Source: Bacillota bacterium (GTDB taxonomy: Bacteria > Bacillota_H > UBA994 > UBA5500). From it: DNA of 12,245 bases. The position numbers and the translations under genes were made by a program. This document shows, in pieces, positions 6,689 to 12,245 of the stretch. The notes beneath the pieces were generated by a model. That model had not been told where the DNA came from, did not search any database, and worked only from the letters and a program-made list of their open reading frames with translations. The stretch is taken from positions 1-12,245 of the forward strand of contig JAAYGE010000153.1 in NCBI GenBank assembly GCA_012727835.1, given 5' to 3'. Each line of letters begins with the position of its first letter. Positions within the stretch are counted from its first letter, which is position 1.

Positions 6689-6709
6689 GGCGGGGTCTTA
6701 GACCTCGCC
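6689..6709 (+). other. strong intercistronic RNA hairpin between pilD and minor pilin V1
   Basis: GGCGGGGTC (6689-6697) and GACCTCGCC (6701-6709) form a nine-pair stem with one G-U wobble and a TTA loop. It starts 8 bases after the pilD stop codon. No run of T residues follows, so it is not a standard terminator. It may act as an RNA processing or stability element that lowers expression of the minor pilins relative to the genes before it. Confidence 0.5.
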
Positions 6710-6736
6710 GCCACTGGCCTAAGGGGGGAAGGCCGG

Positions 6737-7090
6737 TTGTATAAGGATAAGGGGTTTACACTGGTTGAAATTTTGCTGGTGCTTGCTACTCTCGCCCTTT
6801 TGCTACCCATATTTCTTCTGGTGGCAACACATACGGTCAACGCCAACAATGAAGCCCGTCTTCGTAGTGGTGCCGTCTTACTGGCGGAGGGTATTGTGGA
6901 ATCATTACTGGCCAGTGGTGAGCTGCCGGTTAGCGGCCAGCTACCGCCCTATCGCTGGCAATGGCAAACCAGGACGGGGGCTACAGTGCCGGAAGGGTTG
7001 GTGGAAATTGAGGTGCTAGTTACTTGGGAATACCGAGGTCGACAGCAGCAGGTGCAGTTAGTCACCTATCAGCAGGTGGGCCATGAATAG
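6737..7090 (+). CDS. minor pilin V1 (PilV/GspI-like prepilin)
   Basis: This is a small prepilin-like protein of 117 aa. TTG 6737 is chosen because AAGGGGGGA lies 7 bases upstream and the result is a proper short leader, MYKDKG, cut before FTLVE with Glu at position 5; the upstream in-frame ATG would lie inside pilD. The hydrophobic helix runs to about residue 30, followed by a helical arm (RLRSGAVLLAEGIVESLLA, 41-59) and a soluble tail with YRWQWQTRTG and several beta strands (VEIEVLVTWEYRGRQQQVQL). It closely resembles V2 later in the operon: 11 of 19 residues match across the arm. Such proteins form part of the priming or tip complex. The gene overlaps the next by 8 bases. Confidence 0.85.
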   Translation: MYKDKGFTLVEILLVLATLALLLPIFLLVATHTVNANNEARLRSGAVLLAEGIVESLLASGELPVSGQLPPYRWQWQTRTGATVPEGLVEIEVLVTWEYRGRQQQVQLVTYQQVGHE

Positions 7091-7583
7091 GAAGGATGGC
7101 TTTACCTTAGTGGAGCTGCTGTTGGCGCTGGCTTTAGGCCTTATGGTGGTTGCGGTGGTGGGGACGGCCCTGCTTACTTTGCAACGCAGCACCATGGCCA
7201 GCCGGATATTAAATCAACAACAGGAAGCCATGGCCCGCACTTTGCAGCAGATTAGGGCGCAGGTACAGGAAGCCAAGGCCTTGTCTCTCGCTGATATGAT
7301 CAGTATCAATCCCGCCCTAGTGGAAGTTACTCTACCGGCCCCAGCTCCGGGGCAAACCTCTAGAGAGTTTAAGTTTGGTTACCAAGAAACGGGTGGATAT
7401 GTGTGGGTGGGCGATCCCCGGCAGTCCGCTTGCCCCCATGTGGAATTAATGCGGCTGCAATACGATGCCGATAAACACCTGCTTCTTATTCGGCTGCAGT
7501 CGCAGGCAACGATTAATGGCTATAAACAGGGGCTACCGCTTATTTTAGAAACCAGCGTCTTCTTGCGCAACGCTGGTCCCTAG
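7083..7583 (+). CDS. minor pilin W1 (PilW/GspJ-like prepilin)
   Basis: This is a 166-aa prepilin-like protein. The leader MNRKDG is cut after G6, leaving FTLVELLLALALGLMVVAVV with Glu at position 5. A long helix with QQQEAMARTLQQIRAQVQ follows, then a strand-rich domain. The C-terminal part has C117-P-H-V and ends with GLPLILETSVFLRNAG (150-165). The same layout recurs in W2, where the Cys-to-GLP spacing is 32 against 33 residues. ATG 7083 lies inside the end of V1, with AGGTGG as ribosome binding site, so translation is probably coupled. By family knowledge such a protein works with V- and X-type pilins at the fibre tip. The precise family name is by position and size only. Confidence 0.85.
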   Translation: MNRKDGFTLVELLLALALGLMVVAVVGTALLTLQRSTMASRILNQQQEAMARTLQQIRAQVQEAKALSLADMISINPALVEVTLPAPAPGQTSREFKFGYQETGGYVWVGDPRQSACPHVELMRLQYDADKHLLLIRLQSQATINGYKQGLPLILETSVFLRNAGP

Positions 7584-7598
7584 GTTGGAGGCTATACA

Positions 7599-8690
7599 AT
7601 GGGCTTTTTCCGTCGTAAAACAAGATACTATTACGGCTTAGATGTGGGCAATGGGGCCATCAAGTTGGTGCGTCTAAAACAGGAGGATAGAGAGGGCCCT
7701 TTGGCCCTCGACCGTTTTCTAATACACCCGACGCCAACTCAGGCGGTGGAAAATGGCGTAATCAGGGACCGGGCCCAGGTGCGGATGGTGCTTAAGGAAA
7801 TGCTCCGTGAAATGGGGGTCCGTTCCTTGCCGGCGGCAACGGTGCTTACCGGCCAGAGTTTGATCATTCGCCAGGTTGAAGTACCCAAAATGCCGGCCGA
7901 GGAATTTAGACAGGTACTTGCGGTGCAGGCCGACCACTATTTTGGGATTCCGGCTGAAGAGCTGGCCGCCGATTTTCAAGTATTGCGAGAATTGCCCTCC
8001 AATCGGATGCAGGTGCTGCTAGTAGGCTCTTTAAAACAGCCGATAGTGGATTTTGTGGAATTTTTACAAAGCTGCGGTGTGCGGGCTACCCGGGTGGATA
8101 TCGAGCCCCTAGCAGCTATGCGTTCTTTGCGCATGACCGGCGCCCTAGCTCCAGCCGGCCCTGAGGAAACCACCGTGGTGCTCGATATGGGGGCGGGCAC
8201 CAGCAACTTAAGCATTTTTCAAGGCCATGAGCTGCAGCTGGTGCGGGTAATTGGGGTGGCCGGCAACGATTTTACCGAGAGCATTGCCACTGCCAAACAA
8301 ATCAGCTGGCAGGAGGCGGAGGAGCTTAAGTTGCAATATGGGGTGGATTCCGCCAGCCCTATCTATCCGCATATTCAGCCCATTTTAGAGCGGTTGCTGC
8401 GCCAAATAAGCATTTCCCTAGAATTTTATCAGGTGGAAAATCGGTCCACGATGATGCGGCAAATGAGTATCATTGGCGGTGGTTCCCGGTTGACCGGTCT
8501 AATTCCGGTCTTAGCCAGCCATATGCAGGAGTTGTTCACCCGCTTAGAAATGGAGCCACCGCTGGTGGTTGCCGGCAACCCCTGTACCCATTTGCCAGCG
8601 GTGACAACCGACGCCACCCAGTGGGGGCCGATTCTGGCCGTGGCCATCGGTTTAGCGCTGGGGGAGGTGGTGGCCGATGCAACCGATTAA
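7599..8690 (+). CDS. pilM: type IV pilus assembly protein PilM (actin-like ATPase fold)
   Basis: This cytoplasmic protein binds the N-terminal tail of PilN and links the motor side to the membrane alignment complex. ATG 7599 follows TTGGAGG at a normal distance. The actin-like nucleotide-binding motifs are visible: phosphate 1 in YGLDVGNGAIK (12-22), phosphate 2 in LDMGAGTSN (195-203), and the adenosine motif in IIGGGSRLTGL (291-301). The segment VEVPKMPAEEF is typical of PilM. The 363 aa are in the usual range of about 350. It overlaps pilN by 14 bases. FtsA and MreB share the fold, but the PilN and PilO genes that follow settle the assignment. Confidence 0.95.
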   Translation: MGFFRRKTRYYYGLDVGNGAIKLVRLKQEDREGPLALDRFLIHPTPTQAVENGVIRDRAQVRMVLKEMLREMGVRSLPAATVLTGQSLIIRQVEVPKMPAEEFRQVLAVQADHYFGIPAEELAADFQVLRELPSNRMQVLLVGSLKQPIVDFVEFLQSCGVRATRVDIEPLAAMRSLRMTGALAPAGPEETTVVLDMGAGTSNLSIFQGHELQLVRVIGVAGNDFTESIATAKQISWQEAEELKLQYGVDSASPIYPHIQPILERLLRQISISLEFYQVENRSTMMRQMSIIGGGSRLTGLIPVLASHMQELFTRLEMEPPLVVAGNPCTHLPAVTTDATQWGPILAVAIGLALGEVVADATD

Positions 8691-9219
8691 CCTCTTGCCC
8701 GATTTAAGTACACGGCGGCGACAGCGGCTGCAACTGGCCCTGCCCCGGATAGTCATGGGTGGCGCTCTGGGGTGGCTGCTGCTATTAGGCATCATCTACG
8801 GTTTAGCCTTTTGGCAGCAAAATAGTTTGCAGGTGCGCCTACACACAACCGGTGAGGCCATTCAGGCCCTGGAACCGGTGGCGCAGCGGGTGGTAGCCCG
8901 GCAAGAATTAACCCAATCCATTCGTGACCTGCAGGAATTAATTACTACCAACACCCGAGGAATGATGGTGCCCACCCTAGACTTACTTGCCAGCCTACTC
9001 CCCGCCCAAATTGATGCCCAACAGATTGTAATTGATCAGGGGCGCATCAGCTTGACCTGTCAGAGTGATGCTCTCGCTCCCATTGGCCAGTTGTATACCA
9101 ATTTGCAGCAGACCCGTCAGTTTAGCAGTATCCAGTTTGGCACCATCAGCAGCATGGCTGGCAGTGGCTACACCTTTACGGTGACGCTCCAGCTGAGGGA
9201 GGTGGGGGGCTATGATTAA
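8677..9219 (+). CDS. pilN: type IV pilus alignment protein PilN
   Basis: PilN is a bitopic membrane protein that pairs with PilO and binds PilM through its N-terminal tail. The tail motif INLLP is present at residues 4-8, followed by an arginine-rich patch, one membrane segment (about 25-46), a helical region to about residue 95 and a small C-terminal alpha/beta domain. The 180 aa match the family. ATG 8677 lies inside the last codons of pilM and has GGGGGAGGTGG before it. It overlaps pilO by 8 bases. Confidence 0.93.
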   Translation: MQPINLLPDLSTRRRQRLQLALPRIVMGGALGWLLLLGIIYGLAFWQQNSLQVRLHTTGEAIQALEPVAQRVVARQELTQSIRDLQELITTNTRGMMVPTLDLLASLLPAQIDAQQIVIDQGRISLTCQSDALAPIGQLYTNLQQTRQFSSIQFGTISSMAGSGYTFTVTLQLREVGGYD

Positions 9220-9772
9220 AACTCCCCAATTAAGCTGGCGCGAATGGATCTTGCTTTTCCTATTAATTGGGCTGGGGACGGGTATGGGCTTTTATTACTG
9301 GCTCTTTGCGCCCCTGTGGGAGCAAAACTTGGCATTGGGCCAACAACTGCAGCAGGGGGAGCAGGAACTGGCGCTGCGGCAGGAGTGGCAGAGACAAGAT
9401 AGGGCCACCCAGGCCCTTTTACAGGATTTGCAGGCAGAACAAGCTGCTTTGCAAGCCCAGCTTAGCGCTATTTCCCATGAGCAGGATGCGATCGACTATG
9501 TGGTGGACCTGGGCCAACGCCTGCGATGTGAGGTGCGGAGCCTAGAGATTGAGGCGGAGCAGATTAACCTCCGTGTTATAGCCCCGAATTATCAAGCGGT
9601 GCGCTCCTTCTTGTTAGATATGGAGCAGAGCCCTAATATAGTTCCCGTCAGCACCACCGTAACAGAAAACCAAGACAGCTTTAGCCTGCAACTGCAGGCC
9701 CGGATAACCTTCGGGCAACGACCCGCCAGTCAGGGACAGACCTATCCCCGCACGATACCCTTTGGGAGGTGA
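9212..9772 (+). CDS. pilO: type IV pilus alignment protein PilO
   Basis: PilO is the partner of PilN in the membrane alignment complex. The 186-aa protein has a short cytoplasmic tail, one membrane segment (about 12-33), and a glutamine- and leucine-rich coiled coil (about 36-92, for example LQDLQAEQAALQAQLSAI). The C-terminal domain has a ferredoxin-like strand pattern including NYQAVRSFLLDMEQSPNIV, which is characteristic of PilO. ATG 9212 overlaps the end of pilN, with GGGAGGTGG upstream. It ends in TGA. No PilP or PilQ gene follows, unlike in double-membraned bacteria. Confidence 0.9.
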   Translation: MIKTPQLSWREWILLFLLIGLGTGMGFYYWLFAPLWEQNLALGQQLQQGEQELALRQEWQRQDRATQALLQDLQAEQAALQAQLSAISHEQDAIDYVVDLGQRLRCEVRSLEIEAEQINLRVIAPNYQAVRSFLLDMEQSPNIVPVSTTVTENQDSFSLQLQARITFGQRPASQGQTYPRTIPFGR

Positions 9773-9777
9773 TAGGG

Positions 9778-11145
9778 GTGAATGCCAAAGGAGGTGTGCT
9801 TTCCAGCGTCTTGTTGCTGACGAGCCTCATATTGCTGCTGGCAGTGCCAGTTCTGCAGTTGGCCAACGGAGGGCTAAACGCCAGTAAGCAAGCCCAGTTG
9901 AAAACCCAGGCCTTCTATTTGGCTGAGGCGGGCTTGGAGCACGGCCGGCTGGCTGCCCTGACCCGACTACAGGAACTGGCCAGCCAGGTCGGGTGGGATC
10001 CCCAGACCCTAGTTGGCGACTCCCCCTTTATTGTGACAGAGCCCCTTCATCCTCTGAGCACCGGCACCTATGAGGCCAGCGCCCGTTTGCAACATTTGAC
10101 CGGCGACGAATACCAGTTGGTGGTGCAAGCCCGCGGCATTCCCCAATTGGCCGAACGCTGGGCCCAGGTGACCCGTCGGCGTTTTAAAGTGATCATTCGG
10201 CCCGGCCATGGGGATGGGGTTTTAGATATGGTGTTGTTTGGCGGCGAAGGCTTTAGGCTTACCGGCAGCTCCACCATTGAGGGCCATGTGGTGTCCAACG
10301 CGGTTTTGCCCGGCAGTATTGAAATGACCGGTACTAGCCACATTACGGGCAATCTGACCTTGGGACCCGGCGCTGATCCCCAGCGGGTGGTTTCCTTGCC
10401 TGGCTGGAAAACTCTCGATTCGGCGGTGGAGGGAACAGTAGGCACCCTAGCCAAAGAGCGCCAGTATCCACCGGTCACCATGCCGGCGTTACCCACTCTA
10501 CCAACAAAGCCCTCCCTGTACGCCGGTTGGAACCCGGGACCAACCCACCACATCTATGAAGACGGATATTTTCCCGAGATCATAGTCAAAAGCGAGCTGC
10601 AGGTACACGTGGGGGCTGGCCAACGCCATATACGGGTAGGAAAACTGGAGGTCAGCGGCAGCGGTAAATTGTCGATTGAAGGCACCGGCAAGCTGGTGTT
10701 GTATGTGGAGGACGAGATTAAGATTGCCGCCAGTGGCATGTTTAACGGCAACGGACAACCGGAGCAGGTGCTTATTCATTACTATGGGGGGAAGGATTTT
10801 TCCCTGACAGGTAATGGCGTTTTTAAGGGAACCCTGCAGGCGGAAAGGGCTGACGTGAAAATAGCCGGCTCGGGAAAAATGGAGGGACACATTATTACCG
10901 GTGGGCGGGAAGTGGACATCTCCGGTAGCGGCACTGCACAAGTTTCGCTCGTTTATGCGCCCAATGCGGAAGTGCACATTGCCGGCAGTGCCAGTGTTGA
11001 TGGGGCTATCGTCAGTGACTATTGTTCGCTAACTGGCCATGGGTTGATCAAATATAATGCCGGTGTGATAGAGATCTATGAAAAGATAGTGGGTGCCAAG
11101 GGCAGTGTGGAGGTTGTGGGACCGGGCCTTTGGAGCCCCCGCTAA
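9778..11145 (+). CDS. PilX-like minor pilin X1 with C-terminal beta-solenoid domain
   Basis: This 455-aa protein begins like a PilX/GspK-type pilin. It has a short leader MNAKGG, a hydrophobic helix, PVLQL (24-28) and the PilX-family signature FYLAEAGLE (46-54). Glu at mature position 5 is absent, as in GspK-type capping pilins. Residues about 159-427 contain roughly nine imperfect repeats of the form hydrophobic-x-hydrophobic-[TAS]-G-[SN]-[GSA]-x3-G-x-hydrophobic. Examples are FRLTGSSTIEGHVV, FSLTGNGVFKGTLQ, VKIAGSGKMEGHII and VHIAGSASVDGAIV. Spacing and glycine pattern suggest a bactofilin-like right-handed beta-solenoid. A proline-rich insert (YPPVTMPALPTLPTKPSLY) splits the repeats. GTG 9778 is preferred because GGGAGGTGAT precedes it; GTG 9769 overlaps that site. 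It probably sits at the pilus tip. Confidence 0.85.
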   Translation: MNAKGGVLSSVLLLTSLILLLAVPVLQLANGGLNASKQAQLKTQAFYLAEAGLEHGRLAALTRLQELASQVGWDPQTLVGDSPFIVTEPLHPLSTGTYEASARLQHLTGDEYQLVVQARGIPQLAERWAQVTRRRFKVIIRPGHGDGVLDMVLFGGEGFRLTGSSTIEGHVVSNAVLPGSIEMTGTSHITGNLTLGPGADPQRVVSLPGWKTLDSAVEGTVGTLAKERQYPPVTMPALPTLPTKPSLYAGWNPGPTHHIYEDGYFPEIIVKSELQVHVGAGQRHIRVGKLEVSGSGKLSIEGTGKLVLYVEDEIKIAASGMFNGNGQPEQVLIHYYGGKDFSLTGNGVFKGTLQAERADVKIAGSGKMEGHIITGGREVDISGSGTAQVSLVYAPNAEVHIAGSASVDGAIVSDYCSLTGHGLIKYNAGVIEIYEKIVGAKGSVEVVGPGLWSPR

Positions 11146-11169
11146 GGATATAGCTCAGGAGGTATGACT

Positions 11170-11496
11170 ATGCGTCGGGATGGTTTTACCCTAATTGAGC
11201 TATTACTGGCCTTAGCCATGCTAGGCCTGATGATACCCCTTTGTGTGCGGGTGGAAGCAATTACCAGCGAATATATATATTCCACCCGTTTACGTAATGA
11301 GGCTACCCGGTTACTGGAAAATATTGTGGAAAAGGAGCTGGCCCGGCCAGCTGCTGCTGGGGACCATCAGGGCTGGGAAGGCCCCTTCCGCTGGTGGGTG
11401 GAAAGGGACCGGAATGAATTGCGAGTGGGAGTTGCCTGGTCCGATTCTCGCCGGGAGCATCAACTAGAGGTGGTGACTCTAGTTGCGCCCCCCTAA
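11170..11496 (+). CDS. minor pilin V2 (paralogue of V1)
   Basis: This is a 108-aa prepilin-like protein. The leader MRRDG is cut after G5, leaving FTLIELLLALAMLGLMIPLC with Glu at position 5. ATG 11170 is preferred over ATG 11164 because AGGAGG (11157-11162) is 7 bases before it and only 1 base before the other. The arm RLRNEATRLLENIVEKELA (40-58) and the tail with FRWWVERDRNELRVGVAW repeat the plan of V1. It follows X1 by 24 bases and overlaps W2 by 14 bases, the same V-then-W order as in the first set. Confidence 0.83.
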   Translation: MRRDGFTLIELLLALAMLGLMIPLCVRVEAITSEYIYSTRLRNEATRLLENIVEKELARPAAAGDHQGWEGPFRWWVERDRNELRVGVAWSDSRREHQLEVVTLVAPP

Positions 11497-11968
11497 GTTT
11501 AACCAAGCCGGGTTCTCCTTGCTGGAATTAATCATCAGTCTAGCAATAGTTGCTTTGTTAGCCAGTGCCGTAGGCACCTTTTCCTTGCACTGGCAGGCCC
11601 GTACCTATAACGGTTATACGGAAGCTGAGCTGTATAATGATTTTCGTTATGCTCTCAACGTCATCGCCTACTATGCTCGTCAAGCCACTGATATAGCTAA
11701 GGAATATGGAGCCTCAGCCCCCTACACCTTCAAATTTCCCGATGCGCCCAACGTTCTGCAAATTGGGCGGCATACCTATAATCAAACTCTCTGGATCAAT
11801 GATGCTAATCTGCCCATCTGTTCCCATGTGGCCGACTTCGAAATCGATACCAGCCAGCGTCCCCTGGGTACCATTAAAATTACCAGTGTGAGCCGAATGC
11901 CGGGCATACGGCGGGGATTGCCTATTGTGATTAGCAAACAAGTTAGGATGCGGAATTATGGTAGATGA
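11483..11968 (+). CDS. minor pilin W2 (paralogue of W1)
   Basis: This is a 161-aa prepilin-like protein. The leader MRPPKFNQAG is cut after G10, leaving FSLLELIISLAIVALLASAV with Glu at position 5. TTG 11483 is the only in-frame start that gives a leader, and GAGGTGG (11467-11473) lies about 9 bases upstream, inside V2. The C-terminal part has C113-S-H-V and GLPIVISKQVRMRNYG (145-160); 7 of 16 positions of the latter match W1 without gaps. Together with V2 and X2 it forms a second minor-pilin set. Its TGA stop is followed at once by TAG. Confidence 0.83.
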   Translation: MRPPKFNQAGFSLLELIISLAIVALLASAVGTFSLHWQARTYNGYTEAELYNDFRYALNVIAYYARQATDIAKEYGASAPYTFKFPDAPNVLQIGRHTYNQTLWINDANLPICSHVADFEIDTSQRPLGTIKITSVSRMPGIRRGLPIVISKQVRMRNYGR

Positions 11969-12245
11969 TAGGGGCAGTCTGATACTCCTGCTGTTGCTAT
12001 TGTTGTCCCTTGCCCTCTTCATCGCCCTGCCGGTGTTACAGCTGGTGATCATCGAGCAACGGGCTAGCATTTATGAACAAATTCGGCTCCAGACCCACTA
12101 TCTGGCAGAAGCCGGCTTGGTGCGGGCCCAACAGCTGTTGCGCTTTAATGTGGATGCCCCCTTACCCTCGGCGGAACAGGCTTTGGGCAATGGTGCCTTT
12201 AATCTGCACCGTGATGCGGGCGATCGACAGATCGTTGCTCAGGGA
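11958..12245 (+). CDS. PilX-like minor pilin X2 (3' end outside window)
   Basis: An open frame of 96 codons runs from ATG 11958 to the end of the window. It overlaps W2 by 11 bases; TTAGGA about 10 bases upstream is a modest ribosome binding site. The short leader MVDDRG is followed by a leucine-rich helix, PVLQL (25-29) and YLAEAGL (48-54). Over the 31 residues ending there, 16 match X1 without gaps. As in X1, Glu is absent at mature position 5. The soluble part is cut, so it is not known whether it also has a beta-solenoid. The order W2-X2 completes a second V-W-X set. Confidence 0.8.
   Translation, partial: MVDDRGSLILLLLLLLSLALFIALPVLQLVIIEQRASIYEQIRLQTHYLAEAGLVRAQQLLRFNVDAPLPSAEQALGNGAFNLHRDAGDRQIVAQG

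Noticed and set aside
6635..6736. An upstream ATG for minor pilin V1 inside pilD
   Set aside because: It would place about 40 residues before the GFTLVE site, far longer than a normal prepilin leader, and would put the intercistronic hairpin inside the gene. TTG 6737 has a good ribosome binding site and gives a six-residue leader.
1..12245. Mobile elements, CRISPR arrays, tRNA or rRNA genes
   Set aside because: No transposase, regular spaced repeats, terminal inverted repeats, attachment-site duplication, tRNA cloverleaf or rRNA stretch was seen on either strand.

Overview
The window reads as part of a chromosome from a spore-forming, probably monoderm member of the Firmicutes (Clostridia-type). 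Three things point there. The first gene is the 3' part of a SigK-like mother-cell sporulation sigma factor. The second is a yqeG-family gene. Shine-Dalgarno sites are strong (GGAGG), and TTG and GTG starts are frequent. Base composition is moderately GC-rich. Every supported gene is on the + strand. I saw no RNA gene, insertion sequence or CRISPR array. The exact genus cannot be named from this sequence.

Region 1 (1-1317) is sporulation and housekeeping. It holds the truncated sigK, a yqeG-like HAD phosphatase gene broken by an in-frame TGA and preceded by a good extended -10 promoter, and an unrecognised 63-aa gene. Region 2 (1318-1507) is a regulatory intergenic stretch: a terminator-like hairpin, an inverted repeat, a SigH-like promoter built on a second inverted repeat, and a short direct repeat next to the next gene's ribosome binding site.

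Region 3 (1508-12245, continuing beyond the window) is one long type IV pilus operon. Its order is pilB, pilT, pilC, major-type prepilin, pilD, minor pilins V1 and W1, pilM, pilN, pilO, a large PilX-like protein (X1), then minor pilins V2 and W2 and a second PilX-like protein (X2, cut by the window end). Genes are tightly packed and many overlap by 8-20 bases, which suggests translational coupling. PilB powers extension and PilT retraction. PilC is the membrane platform, and PilM/N/O link it to the cytoplasm. PilD processes the prepilins. The V/W/X proteins probably initiate and cap the fibre.

The most notable point is that the minor-pilin set appears twice. V1 resembles V2, W1 resembles W2, and X1 resembles X2 at its N terminus, with pilMNO lying inside the first set. 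X1 differs from X2 in carrying a long, repetitive, bactofilin-like beta-solenoid domain, which may be an exposed tip adhesin or cap. No secretin (PilQ) or PilP gene is seen in the window, which fits a single-membrane envelope. PilB carries a tandem MshEN motif, so c-di-GMP control of pilus extension is plausible.
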